Shown here: positions 25,570 to 34,059 of the stretch, piece by piece
Layout: each line of letters begins with the position of its first letter
Position numbering within the stretch: position 1 is the first letter of the stretch
The notes under the pieces: model-generated
The model's input: the letters and a program-made list of their open reading frames with translations, nothing else
Told to the model about the DNA's origin: nothing
Database searches by the model: none
From: Microbacterium sp. Marseille-Q6965
Lineage (GTDB): Bacteria; Actinomycetota; Actinomycetes; Actinomycetales; Microbacteriaceae
Length of the DNA stretch: 64,000 bases
Direction: 5' to 3'
Assembly: GCF_946151065.1 (NCBI RefSeq)
Contig: NZ_CAMGZA010000001.1
Coordinates: forward strand, 1,302,001 to 1,366,000
Translations under genes and position numbers: made by a program

Positions 25570-27003
25570 TCAGTATGCCTTCGCGGGAATATCGACGGCG
25601 CGCTCCGCGGCGATCCGCGCGTACTCCCGCCCGCTGCGCTTGACGGTGCGCTCCTGCGTCTCGTAGTCGACGCGCACGATGCCGAAACGCTTGGCGTAGC
25701 CCCACGCCCACTCGTAGTTGTCGAACAGCGACCAGTAGAAGTACCCCCGCACGTCCACGCCGCGCTCGATGGCGTCGAGCACCGCCGACACGTGCGCGCG
25801 GACGAACTCCGTGCGCTCGGGGTCGTCCACCGCGCCGTCCACGACGACGTCGTCGTACGAGGCACCGTTCTCGGTGACGTACAGCGGCAGCCCCGGCAGG
25901 TCGCCCGCCACGCGCTCGAGCAGGCGCGTGAGGCCCTCCGGCTGCACCTCCCATCCCATGTTCGTGCGCGGCAGGTCGCGGTCGTGCCAGTGGATGCCCT
26001 CGTGCGACGGGTAGGGCAGACGGATCGCCCGATCGGTCGGCGCCTCGCCCGGCGGGGCGGGAACCGCGGCCGGGCGGCCCGACACGTACTCGCCGTGGTA
26101 GTAGTTCACGCCCAGGAAGTCGAGCGGCCGCGAGATGGTGCCGAGGTCGCCCGGTCGGACCGCCGCCTCGAACGCGGCGACCGCGTCGGCATCGACCGCC
26201 CGGATGTCCTCGACGATGTCCTGCGGGTACTCCCCCAGGCGCAGCGTGTCCAGGAACCAGCGGTTGAACTGCCCGTCGATGCGACGAGCGGCGTCGAGAT
26301 CCGCCGGGTCCTGCGGGTCCACAGGGTCGGCGACCGTGAGGTTCAGCGTGATGCCGAGCTTCAGCTGCGGATCGCGGGCCCGCAGCTCTTCCCCGGCGCG
26401 CCCGTGGGCCAGGAGCAGGTGGTGCGAGGCGAGGAGACCGTCGCGCACGCTCTGCCGCCCGGGGGCGTGCGCGCCGGCCGTGTAGGACAGGAACGACGAG
26501 CACCAGGGCTCGTTGAGCGTCGTCCACGTGTCCACGCGGTCGCCGAGCGCCTCGTGCATCGTCGCGGCGTACTCGACGAAGCGGTCGACGGTGTCGCGGG
26601 CCGTCCAGCCGCCGCGGTCCTCGAGCGCCTGGGGCAGGTCCCAGTGGTACAGGGTGGGCCACGGCCGGATGCCCGCCTCGAGCAGCTCGTCCACGAGGCG
26701 GCTGTAGAAGTCCACGCCGCGCGGGTTGACCGCGCCGCCGTCGGGGCGCACGCGCGCCCACGAGATCGAGAAGCGGTAGCTCTGCAGGCCGAGCTCCTTC
26801 ATGAGCGCCACGTCGTCGCGGTATCGGTGGTAGTGATCGCACGCCACGTCGCCGTTGTCGGCATTGATCACCGCCCCCGGCACGCGGCTGAAGGCGTCCC
26901 AGATCGAGGCGGTGCGGCCGTCCTCGAACGCCGCCCCCTCCACCTGGTACGCCGCCGTAGCGGCTCCGAAGAGGAAGTCCTCGGGGAAAGAGCGCATCAT
27001 CAT
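25570..27003 (-). CDS. GH1 beta-glucosidase (BglC-like)
   Basis: A 477-residue glycoside hydrolase family 1 enzyme without a signal peptide, so it acts in the cytoplasm. The N-terminal signature FLFGAATAAYQVEGA, the acid/base Glu165 in TTLNEPW and the nucleophile Glu378 in YVTENGAS are all present, as is the C-terminal WSLFDNYEWAWGY. It would split imported cellobiose and short cello-oligosaccharides into glucose. Its start overlaps the stop of the upstream permease gene; ATG codons occur three times in a row (27003, 27000, 26997), so the exact start is uncertain by two residues. Confidence 0.95.
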   Translation of the reverse strand: MMMRSFPEDFLFGAATAAYQVEGAAFEDGRTASIWDAFSRVPGAVINADNGDVACDHYHRYRDDVALMKELGLQSYRFSISWARVRPDGGAVNPRGVDFYSRLVDELLEAGIRPWPTLYHWDLPQALEDRGGWTARDTVDRFVEYAATMHEALGDRVDTWTTLNEPWCSSFLSYTAGAHAPGRQSVRDGLLASHHLLLAHGRAGEELRARDPQLKLGITLNLTVADPVDPQDPADLDAARRIDGQFNRWFLDTLRLGEYPQDIVEDIRAVDADAVAAFEAAVRPGDLGTISRPLDFLGVNYYHGEYVSGRPAAVPAPPGEAPTDRAIRLPYPSHEGIHWHDRDLPRTNMGWEVQPEGLTRLLERVAGDLPGLPLYVTENGASYDDVVVDGAVDDPERTEFVRAHVSAVLDAIERGVDVRGYFYWSLFDNYEWAWGYAKRFGIVRVDYETQERTVKRSGREYARIAAERAVDIPAKAY

Positions 27004-27908
27004 CCCTTCACGGCGCCCGCCATGATGCCGCTGACCAGCTGCCGCCCGGCCACCAGGAACAGCAGCAGGAGCGGCAGCGTGGCGAGCACCACGCCGGCGA
27101 GCACGATCGAATAGTCCACGAAGTAGTTCGACTGCAGCAGCGACAGCGCCACCGGCAGGGTGGGGTTCTGGCGGTCCAGGACGATGAACGGCCAGAAGAA
27201 GTTGTTCCACGCCGTCACGAACGTGAACAGGAACAGCATCGCCGCCGCCGGTCGCGCGGCCGTGACGCCGACTGTCCAGAAGGTACGGATCATGGAGGCG
27301 CCGTCCACGCGCGCGGCCTCGATGAGCTCATCGGGCACGGCCTGCCGCAGGTACTGCGTCATCCAGAACACGCCGAACGCGCTCGTGAGGGCCGGCACGA
27401 TGATGGCGCCGATCTGGCCGGTCCAGCCGATCTCGCTGAACAGCACGTACAGCGGCACCACGCCCAGCTGCTGGGGCACCGCCATCGTCGCCACGACGAA
27501 CGCGAGCAGCGCCGGCCCGCCGCGGAAGCGCAGCTTCGCGAAGGCCCACCCGGCCAGCGTCGAGAAGATCACCACGCTCACGGCGATGACGGTCGAGCTC
27601 CACACGCTGTTCCACAGCGCGAGCCAGAAGTTCACCGCAGGGTCGTTCATGACCGACGCGGCGTTGGCGAAGAAGTTACCCCCGGGCAGCCACGAGCGGC
27701 TCGGGTCGCGCAGGGTCGAGGCGTCGCCCGATCCGATGAGGAACGAGAAGTACAGCGGGAAGACGCTGGCGACGAGCACGACGGCCAGGCCGGCGTACAC
27801 CCAGAATCCGGGACGCGCGCCGCGGATCCGCACCGTGCGGCCGCGCCGGCCGAGGGGCGTGATGACGGCGGCCGTCGCCTCGCCGCCGGCGATCTGCTGT
27901 GCGGTCAT
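27000..27908 (-). CDS. Carbohydrate ABC transporter permease (CebG-like)
   Basis: A 302-residue inner-membrane permease of the CUT1 sugar ABC family with six helices. The cytoplasmic EAA loop reads ELIEAARVDGASMIRTFW, the site that contacts the ATPase. It overlaps both neighbours by four bases (ATGA), so translation is coupled through the operon. No ATPase gene is present; CUT1 importers in actinobacteria commonly borrow a shared MsiK-type ATPase encoded elsewhere. The substrate is inferred to be cello-oligosaccharide from the operon and its operator. Confidence 0.93.
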   Translation of the reverse strand: MTAQQIAGGEATAAVITPLGRRGRTVRIRGARPGFWVYAGLAVVLVASVFPLYFSFLIGSGDASTLRDPSRSWLPGGNFFANAASVMNDPAVNFWLALWNSVWSSTVIAVSVVIFSTLAGWAFAKLRFRGGPALLAFVVATMAVPQQLGVVPLYVLFSEIGWTGQIGAIIVPALTSAFGVFWMTQYLRQAVPDELIEAARVDGASMIRTFWTVGVTAARPAAAMLFLFTFVTAWNNFFWPFIVLDRQNPTLPVALSLLQSNYFVDYSIVLAGVVLATLPLLLLFLVAGRQLVSGIMAGAVKG

Positions 27909-28951
27909 CGCGTTGCCTCCTTCCGCTGGGCGCGTCGTTGCGCGCGCCGCTCGGCGCGCGTGAGCACCGGGCCTCTGCCGCCCTCGTCGCGCACGAGCGC
28001 TCTCGTGACGAGCAGGTTGACCAGCCCGACCGCCAGGATGATGAGGAAGAGCAGCCACGCCATCGCGGCGGCGCGGCCGAAGTTCCACTCGCCCCAACCG
28101 ATGTCGTAGAGGTAGAGCGTGATCGTCAGCCACTGCGAGGCGGCGCCGCCGCGGCCGAACTGGTCGAACATCCGCGGCTCGTCGAAGATCTGCAGCCCGC
28201 CGATGGTCGAGGTGATGATCACGAAGATGAGCGTGGGCCGCAGTGAGGGCAGCGTGACGCTCCAGAACTGTCGGAACGGCCCGGCGCCGTCCACGGTGGC
28301 GGCCTCGTAATAGTCGCGCGGGATCGCCTGCATCGCCGCCAGCAGGATGAGGGCGTTGTAGCCCGTCCAGCGATAGTTCACCATCGTCGCGATCGCGACA
28401 TGGCTCCAGAAGGGGTCGACGTGCCACGGGATGGGTCCGATCCCCACCATCCCCAGCCAGGCGTTGACCTGCCCGGAGTTGTCGGCGAAGAGGGCGTTGA
28501 AGATGAGACCGACGGCGACGGGCGCCACGACGTAGGGCAGCAGCACGCTCATGCGCCAGAACGTGCGCGCGCGGATGTGCCGGTCGAGCATCGCCGCGAT
28601 GAACGTGGCGAGGATCAGCTGCGGCACGCTCGAGAGCAGGAAGATGCTGAACGTGTTGCCCAGCGCCACCCAGAACTTCGGCTGCTGCAGGATCCACGCG
28701 TACTGCGCGAACCCGACCCACTCGCCGGAGCGGCGGATCTGATCCCAGTCCATGAACGAGATGACGGCGGTGTAGAGGATCGGGAACAGCCCGACGACGG
28801 CGAAGACGATGAAGAACGGCGAGATGTAGAGGTACGGCGACAGCCGCACGTCCCATCGGCTCAGCCGCTGCGAGAAGGAGAGGACGCGGACGGGGCGCCC
28901 GGGGGTGGGGACCCCGGGCGCCGCGTCGCGTTCCGCGATCGTGGCGGTCAT
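27905..28951 (-). CDS. Carbohydrate ABC transporter permease (CebF-like)
   Basis: A 348-residue CUT1 permease partner with six helices and the EAA loop YYEAATVDGAGPFRQFW. The N-terminal 35 residues are a polar cytoplasmic tail, and the C-terminus is very Arg-rich. Its start lies two bases after the binding-protein stop. Together with the following permease it forms the membrane channel for the sugar captured by the lipoprotein upstream. Confidence 0.93.
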   Translation of the reverse strand: MTATIAERDAAPGVPTPGRPVRVLSFSQRLSRWDVRLSPYLYISPFFIVFAVVGLFPILYTAVISFMDWDQIRRSGEWVGFAQYAWILQQPKFWVALGNTFSIFLLSSVPQLILATFIAAMLDRHIRARTFWRMSVLLPYVVAPVAVGLIFNALFADNSGQVNAWLGMVGIGPIPWHVDPFWSHVAIATMVNYRWTGYNALILLAAMQAIPRDYYEAATVDGAGPFRQFWSVTLPSLRPTLIFVIITSTIGGLQIFDEPRMFDQFGRGGAASQWLTITLYLYDIGWGEWNFGRAAAMAWLLFLIILAVGLVNLLVTRALVRDEGGRGPVLTRAERRAQRRAQRKEATR

Positions 28952-28953
28952 GC

Positions 28954-30219
28954 TCAGAAGGCCGACACCTCGGTGACCCACGACTCCCACGCCTCTTCGG
29001 GCGACTCGAGCCCGTCGAAGACGCGGGTGACGGCCTGGTTGAGGGCCTCGTGGAACTGGAAGTACTTCGGTCCCTTGATCGGCGAGACCGTGACGGCCTC
29101 CGAACGGTTGGCGTTGATCTGGCCGACCGGCGCGTCGTTGAAGTACTCGTTCGTCGCGTCGGTGACCTCCGGCATCTCATACGCCTCGGGCTGGCTGGGG
29201 AATGCGCCGACGTTCGCGAAGGCGCGCGCCTGGATCTCGGGCGAGGTCAGCCAGTCGGCGAGCTCCTGCGCCGCCTCGACGTTGTCGCCGTTGGCCGGGA
29301 CGACCAGGTACGAGCCGCCCCAGTTGCCGCCGCCGCCGGGGAAGACGTCGGCGATGTCCCAGCCCGTGACGTCGGGGGCCTCGCCGGAGATGATGCCGTG
29401 CATCCACGGCGGGCACAGCATGGCGGCGAACTCACCGTTGGCCATCGAGGCGTACCAGTCCTCGCTCCACTGGCCCGGGTAGGCGGTGATGGGGATCGCC
29501 TTCTCGACGACGGTGTCGTACATGGCGCGCACGTCGGGGTTCTCGGTCGCCACGACGGTGCCGTCCGCCTCCTCGTACGTCACCTCGAGCTGGTTGGCCA
29601 GGCCCTGCAGCACGGAGTTGGCGGAGTCGAGGAACGGCTTGCCCGTGGCCTCGGTGTACTGGGCGCCGACCTCGAACAGGTCGTCCCAGGTGGTGAACAG
29701 GCCGGCGACCTCCTCGCGATCGGTGGGCAGGCCGGCCGCCTCGAACAGGTCACCGCGGTAGCAGACGGCCTGCGGACCGATGTCGGTGCCGTACCCCACC
29801 ATGTTGCCGTCGGCGTCGGTCACCGCGGCTTCCTTCCAGTCGATCCAGCGGCCCTTGAGGTCGTCGGGGACCGGCGCGAGCAGGTCGGCGTACTGCATCA
29901 TCTCGGCGGTCCAGTCGATCTCGATCGCCTCGATGTCGGCCAGGCCCGTGTTGCCCAGCTTCTGGAAGAAGTTCGCGCGGGCGTCGTTCGACGTGGCGGC
30001 GCGGTTGTGGACGATCGTCACGCCCGGGTGCTCGTCCTCGTACTCCTGCAGCAGCTCGTCGCTGTAGCCGAAGTCGTTGAAGGTGGCGATGCTGAGCTCG
30101 ATCTCGCCGCCGGCGTCGCCGCCGTCAGCCGATCCGCCGGTGCAGCCGGCGAGCACGAGGCCGCCGGCCGAAGCGAGTGCGACGCCGGCGAGAGTCCGGC
30201 GCAGGGCACGTGTGGTCAC
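28954..30219 (-). CDS. Sugar ABC transporter substrate-binding lipoprotein (CebE-like)
   Basis: A 421-residue extracellular binding protein of family 1. A signal peptide ends in the lipobox VLAGC with the lipid-modified Cys at about residue 26, followed by a Gly/Ser/Asp linker and the mature domain starting [18 protein letters not shown]. The start is a GTG following AAAGGAGTGGAACA, an excellent ribosome site. It is the first gene of the five-gene operon and lies about 80 bases downstream of the promoter with two CebR-type boxes. A role in cellobiose or cellotriose capture is inferred from that context. Confidence 0.93.
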   Translation of the reverse strand: MTTRALRRTLAGVALASAGGLVLAGCTGGSADGGDAGGEIELSIATFNDFGYSDELLQEYEDEHPGVTIVHNRAATSNDARANFFQKLGNTGLADIEAIEIDWTAEMMQYADLLAPVPDDLKGRWIDWKEAAVTDADGNMVGYGTDIGPQAVCYRGDLFEAAGLPTDREEVAGLFTTWDDLFEVGAQYTEATGKPFLDSANSVLQGLANQLEVTYEEADGTVVATENPDVRAMYDTVVEKAIPITAYPGQWSEDWYASMANGEFAAMLCPPWMHGIISGEAPDVTGWDIADVFPGGGGNWGGSYLVVPANGDNVEAAQELADWLTSPEIQARAFANVGAFPSQPEAYEMPEVTDATNEYFNDAPVGQINANRSEAVTVSPIKGPKYFQFHEALNQAVTRVFDGLESPEEAWESWVTEVSAF

Positions 30220-30267
30220 TGTTCCACTCCTTTGTGGGTGCGGGGGTGTTCTATCAGGGACATCGCC

Positions 30268-30283
30268 GTGGGAGCGCTCCCAC
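30268..30283. promoter_or_regulatory. CebR-type operator 1 (downstream of the transcription start)
   Basis: A perfect 16-bp palindrome GTGGGAGCGCTCCCAC that contains the 14-bp CebR box TGGGAGCGCTCCCA. It lies about 20 bases into the expected transcript of the sugar operon, where a bound repressor would block elongation. Confidence 0.8.
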
Positions 30284-30297
30284 CGCGTCTGACGCAG

Positions 30298-30326
30298 ACA
30301 TTATGGGAGCGCTCCCACGCTGTCAA
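30298..30326 (-). promoter_or_regulatory. Sugar-operon promoter with CebR-type operator 2 in its spacer
   Basis: On the minus strand a consensus -35 TTGACA (30321-30326) is separated by exactly 17 bases from a -10 TAATGT (30298-30303). The 14-bp palindrome TGGGAGCGCTCCCA fills 30304-30317, so repressor binding would cover the whole spacer. This is the strongest sigma-70-like promoter in the window. Confidence 0.8.
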
Positions 30327-30351
30327 GAGAGGACGTGGAGCCAGACACCCG

Positions 30352-30357
30352 TAGAAT
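30352..30357 (+). promoter_or_regulatory. Candidate -10 hexamer TAGAAT for purS-purQ
   Basis: TAGAAT lies 36 bases upstream of the purS ATG. I see no matching -35 box, so support is modest. Confidence 0.35.
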
Positions 30358-30393
30358 CGTGTCGTACCCCGCCCGCGACCCTAAGGCTCGAAC

Positions 30394-30642
30394 ATGCCCA
30401 CCATCGTCGTCGACGTCATGCCCAAGGCCGAGCTGCTGGACCCGCAGGGCAAGGCGGTGACCGGATCGCTCGCCCGCCTCGGGCACGGCGCCTTCCAGAA
30501 CGTCCGCATCGGCAAGCGCATCGAGCTGACCGTGGAGGGCGAGGTCACCGAGGAGATTCTCGCCGAGGCGCGTCAGGTCGCCGACGAGATCCTCTCGAAC
30601 TCGGTCATCGAGGACGTCGTCCGCGTGGAGGTCGCCGAATGA
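30394..30642 (+). CDS. purS: Phosphoribosylformylglycinamidine synthase subunit PurS
   Basis: An 82-residue PurS, the small scaffold that holds PurQ and PurL together in the FGAM synthase complex. It has the family pattern [18 protein letters not shown], then the [12 protein letters not shown] strand and [12 protein letters not shown] at the end. The stop overlaps the purQ ATG by four bases (ATGA), giving translational coupling. Confidence 0.96.
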   Translation: MPTIVVDVMPKAELLDPQGKAVTGSLARLGHGAFQNVRIGKRIELTVEGEVTEEILAEARQVADEILSNSVIEDVVRVEVAE

Positions 30643-31346
30643 GCGCACGCATCGGAGTCATCACCTTTCCCGGCTCGCTCGACGACGGCGACGCGCGCCG
30701 CGCCGTTCGCATGGCGGGCGGCGAGCCCGTCTCGCTGTGGCACGGATCGCACGACCTGGAGGGCGTGGACGCCGTGATCCTGCCCGGCGGTTTCTCGTAC
30801 GGCGACTACCTGCGCGCCGGTGCCATCGCGGCGCACGCGCCGATCATGGCCGAGGTCTCGGAGGCCGCCGCGAAGGGCATGCCGGTGCTCGGCATCTGCA
30901 ACGGCTTCCAGATGCTCGTCGAGGCGCACCTGCTGCCGGGAGGGCTGATCCGCAACGCGCACCAGCAGTTCATCCGGCGCGACCAGCGCCTGCGGGTGGA
31001 GAACGCGGACACGGCGTGGACGAGCGCGTTCGAGGCGGGTCAGGAGATCATCATCCCCTTGAAGAACGCCGACGGCGGCTACATCGCCGACGACGAGACG
31101 CTGAAGCGGATCGAGGGCGATGGCCGCGTCGTCTTCCGCTACCTGGGCGTGAACCCCAACGGCTCGTTGAACGACATCGCCGGTGTCACGAACGAGGCGG
31201 GGAACGTGGTGGGTCTCATGCCGCACCCCGAGCACGCCGTGGAGCCCGGTTTCGGACCGGCCACCCCCGCCGCGATGCGCTCGGGCACGGACGGCCTCGG
31301 GTTCTTCACCAGCGCCGTCGCCGCCACGGTGGCCGCCGCGGCGTGA
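30639..31346 (+). CDS. purQ: Phosphoribosylformylglycinamidine synthase subunit PurQ
   Basis: A 235-residue class I glutaminase that feeds ammonia to PurL in step four of purine synthesis. The catalytic Cys lies in [20 protein letters not shown], and the His/Glu partners in [11 protein letters not shown]; the N-terminal strand [15 protein letters not shown] is typical. It is coupled to purS. purL, which usually follows or lies close by, is not in this window; the next gene is a 2-hydroxyacid dehydrogenase with its own promoter. Confidence 0.97.
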   Translation: MSARIGVITFPGSLDDGDARRAVRMAGGEPVSLWHGSHDLEGVDAVILPGGFSYGDYLRAGAIAAHAPIMAEVSEAAAKGMPVLGICNGFQMLVEAHLLPGGLIRNAHQQFIRRDQRLRVENADTAWTSAFEAGQEIIIPLKNADGGYIADDETLKRIEGDGRVVFRYLGVNPNGSLNDIAGVTNEAGNVVGLMPHPEHAVEPGFGPATPAAMRSGTDGLGFFTSAVAATVAAAA

Positions 31347-31364
31347 CCCGCGGTGCGGGGCCGG

Positions 31365-31370
31365 TAGCGT
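31365..31370 (+). promoter_or_regulatory. -10 hexamer TAGCGT, leaderless promoter
   Basis: TAGCGT is followed by seven bases and the GTG at 31378 of the 2-hydroxyacid dehydrogenase gene, only 19 bases after the purQ stop. Confidence 0.5.
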
Positions 31371-31377
31371 GGAGCGG

Positions 31378-32307
31378 GTGACCGCTCTCACCGTCTCCGT
31401 GCCGACCGAACGCCTCGCCGACGACGTGCGGGCGCTGCTGGACCCGTCCCTCGACATCGAGGTCATCGTCTGGAAGGACGACGCCTCGACCCCCGACCGT
31501 CCGGTCGACATCGTCGTGCCCCCGTACATGCGGCAGGGCGCCACGCTGCGCGCGCTCCGCGAGCTGCGACCGCGTCTCGTGCAGGGTCAGGCCATCGGCT
31601 ACGACGGCGTCGCCGATGTGCTGCCGCCGGGCCTCGTCTACGCCAACGCCTCCGGCGTGCACGAGACCGCCACCTCGGAGCTGACGCTCGCGCTCATCCT
31701 CATGGCGCAGCGCGGGCTGGCCGACTACGTGCGCGCTCAGGACCGCGGCGTGTGGGAGCCGACGACAACGGCCGGGCTCGCCGACCGCCGCGTGCTGCTG
31801 CTGGGCTACGGCGGCGTCGGCAAGGCGATCGCCGCCCGCATCGCGGCCTTCGAGGCCGAGGTGGTGCCGGTGGCGTCGCGCGCCCGCGACGAGGACGGCG
31901 TGCACGTCCACGGCATCGACGAGCTGCGCGAGCTCGCCGCGACGGCCGACATCCTCGTGAACGCCCTGCCCGGGGGCGATCAGACGCACCGCCTCATCGG
32001 CGACGACGTGCTCTCGGCGCTGCCCGACGGCGCGCTCGTCGTCAACATCGGCCGCGGCCCCACCGTCGACACCGATGCGCTGGTGGATCACCTGCGCCGC
32101 GGCCGCCTTCGGATGGCGAGCGACGTGTTCGACCCCGAGCCGCTTCCCGCCGACCACCCGCTGTGGTCACTGCCGGGCGTCATCATCGCGCCGCACGTGG
32201 GCGGGCGCACCGCGGCGATGAACCCGCGGATCGCCCGTCTCGTCGCCACGCAGGCCGAGCGCCTCGCTCGCGGCGAGGAGCCGCTCAACGTCGTCCTCAG
32301 GTCCTGA
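31378..32307 (+). CDS. D-isomer-specific 2-hydroxyacid dehydrogenase
   Basis: A 309-residue NAD(P)-dependent dehydrogenase. The cofactor domain has LLLGYGGVGKAIAARI and the later segments LPGGDQTHRLIG and VVNIGRGPTVDTDAL. The catalytic His lies in APHVGGRT. The N-terminal catalytic domain is shorter than in SerA-type enzymes. It reduces a 2-oxoacid or oxidises a D-2-hydroxyacid; the substrate is not evident. The start GTG is set by the TAGCGT hexamer seven bases upstream. It is probably independent of purSQ. Confidence 0.87.
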   Translation: MTALTVSVPTERLADDVRALLDPSLDIEVIVWKDDASTPDRPVDIVVPPYMRQGATLRALRELRPRLVQGQAIGYDGVADVLPPGLVYANASGVHETATSELTLALILMAQRGLADYVRAQDRGVWEPTTTAGLADRRVLLLGYGGVGKAIAARIAAFEAEVVPVASRARDEDGVHVHGIDELRELAATADILVNALPGGDQTHRLIGDDVLSALPDGALVVNIGRGPTVDTDALVDHLRRGRLRMASDVFDPEPLPADHPLWSLPGVIIAPHVGGRTAAMNPRIARLVATQAERLARGEEPLNVVLRS

Positions 32308-32431
32308 CGCCGGGCCGCGCGCCCGGTTGACGCCACGCCGCGCGTGGCGATTGGCACCGCCCCACCGCCCTTGGCATAGTGTGCAGGGTCCCGCTCACGG
32401 ACGCTGACGATGATGTCGAGAGGACGAGCAG
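32308..32431 (+). promoter_or_regulatory. Intergenic region upstream of tctC with two hairpins
   Basis: Two GC hairpins stand in a row: CCGGGC/GCCCGG (32310-32326) and a tight 8-bp stem CGCCACGC/GCGTGGCG with a 3-base loop (32331-32349). The first is a possible terminator for the dehydrogenase gene. A TTGGCA...CATAGT pair, 18 bases apart, lies directly afterwards and may be the tctCBA promoter; a GAGAGGA ribosome site follows before the ATG at 32432. Confidence 0.4.
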
Positions 32432-33463
32432 ATGCCATCCGACGGATCCCTCCGCCCACGACGCAGCCGCCTGGGGCTCCTGCTGGGGGCCGTCGCCGCG
32501 GTCGCGATGGTGGCCGTGCTGGCGGTGACCGGGCTGCAGCAGCGCTCCACCGCGGCGAGCGCGCTCGAGAACGCGCTCGGGGGTGAGCAGCTGCGCATCA
32601 TGGCACCGGCGGAGCCGGGCGGCGGGTGGGACCAGACCTCGCGCGCCGTGCAGACCGCCCTCGGCGACATCGTCGGGCGCACGGAGGTGTACAACGTCGG
32701 CGGCGCGGGCGGCACGATCGGGCTGCCGCAGTTCGTCCGCCACGAGGGCCGCGCGAGCGAGCTCATGGTCACGGGCGCGATCATGGTCGGCGCGATCCTC
32801 ACGAACGGCTCGGACGCCACGCTCGACGACGTGGACATGCTCGCGCGCCTGACGACCGAGTACCTCGTCATCGCGGTGCCGGCGGACTCCGAGATCCAGT
32901 CGATGGAGCAGCTGGCCGACATGATGCGCGAGGACGTCGGCTCGGTCTCGATCGCGGGAGGGTCGGCCGGAGGCGTCGAGCAGATCCTGACCGGTCTTCT
33001 GGCCGGCGCGGTCGGTGCGGATCCGCGCGAGGCCTCGTACGTCGCGCACTCGGGCGGCGGCGAGGCGCTGACGACAATGCTCTCCGGCCGCTCCACCGCC
33101 GGGATCTCGGGCATCTCCGAGCTCGCCCCCTACATCGAGGACGGTTCGATGCGTGCGCTCGCGGTCTCCAGCCCCGAGCCCCTCGACTCGATGCCCGGCG
33201 TGCCGACCCTGTACGACGCGGGACTCGACGTGGAGCTTCAGAACTGGCGCGGCATCGCCGCGCCGAGGGGGCTCACCGACGACGAGCGGGAGGCGCTGCT
33301 GACCATGCTCGACGAGATGCACGAGTCGGAGGCATGGCAGGAGATCCTCGCCGACCGCGGCTGGGAGGACGCCTACCTGACGGGGCCGGAACTGCAGGAG
33401 TTCCTCGCCAACGACATCGAGACGACCGAGAACGTGCTGCGACAGATCGGACTGGTGGACTGA
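32432..33463 (+). CDS. tctC: Tripartite tricarboxylate transporter substrate-binding protein (TctC)
   Basis: A 343-residue secreted or membrane-anchored binding protein of the TctC (Bug) family. After a basic N-terminus a hydrophobic segment (about 15-35) exports it. The mature part has the family pattern RIMAPAEPGGGWDQTSR, VYNVGGAGGTIGLPQF, and the late ALAVSSPEPLDSMPGVPTL. It captures a carboxylate for the TctAB permease encoded immediately downstream (two bases to tctB). Bug-family specificities range widely, so citrate-like acids are only one possibility. Confidence 0.92.
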   Translation: MPSDGSLRPRRSRLGLLLGAVAAVAMVAVLAVTGLQQRSTAASALENALGGEQLRIMAPAEPGGGWDQTSRAVQTALGDIVGRTEVYNVGGAGGTIGLPQFVRHEGRASELMVTGAIMVGAILTNGSDATLDDVDMLARLTTEYLVIAVPADSEIQSMEQLADMMREDVGSVSIAGGSAGGVEQILTGLLAGAVGADPREASYVAHSGGGEALTTMLSGRSTAGISGISELAPYIEDGSMRALAVSSPEPLDSMPGVPTLYDAGLDVELQNWRGIAAPRGLTDDEREALLTMLDEMHESEAWQEILADRGWEDAYLTGPELQEFLANDIETTENVLRQIGLVD

Positions 33464-33464
33464 G

Positions 33465-34058
33465 ATGAGCGATGAGGAGACGACGCGGCCGCAGGACCGG
33501 CCGGGACTGACGACGACGAACCTCGCGGCGATCGAGCAGACCCCGCCACCCGTCGAGGCCGGCGCCTATCCCGCGGTGGTGTCGGGGGCGGCGTCGTTCA
33601 TCGTCGGCGTGGTCATGGCCGTGGCGGGCGTCGTCGTGATCGTCGACGCGCTCCGGCTGCCGCCGACCACCGACCCGCTGGGGCCGGCGGCCTTCCCGTT
33701 GGTGATCGGCTCGGTGCTCGTGCTGCTGGGGGTCGCGCTCCTCGCGACCAACGCGCGCTTCGCCACCGTGCTCGTGCGCTCACGCCGCTCCGGCCTGGCG
33801 CACGAGGCACTGCTGCCTCGCGGCGCGGCCCTCCGGGCGCTCGGGCTGATCGCTGCGCTGATCGGGTTCGCCGTCCTGCTGCCCTTCGTGGGCTTCTTCG
33901 TCGCGGCCGTCGCGCTGTACGCCGCGGCCGCCCTGCTCATCGGCGCCCCCCGCGGTTGGCATCTGCTCGTCACGGGCGTGCTGATCGCCGGCTTCGTCGT
34001 GCTCATCTTCGACCGCCTGATCGGGCTCACGCTGCCCGCCGGGCCCTGGGGGTTCTGA
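33465..34058 (+). CDS. tctB: Tripartite tricarboxylate transporter small membrane subunit (TctB)
   Basis: A 197-residue four-helix protein of the TctB family. The first ~40 residues are a polar cytoplasmic tail longer than usual; then [21 protein letters not shown], a [17 protein letters not shown] segment typical of TctB, and two late helices. It sits between tctC and tctA with one-base gaps, as in all complete TTT operons, and completes the permease. Confidence 0.92.
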   Translation: MSDEETTRPQDRPGLTTTNLAAIEQTPPPVEAGAYPAVVSGAASFIVGVVMAVAGVVVIVDALRLPPTTDPLGPAAFPLVIGSVLVLLGVALLATNARFATVLVRSRRSGLAHEALLPRGAALRALGLIAALIGFAVLLPFVGFFVAAVALYAAAALLIGAPRGWHLLVTGVLIAGFVVLIFDRLIGLTLPAGPWGF

Positions 34059-34059
34059 C

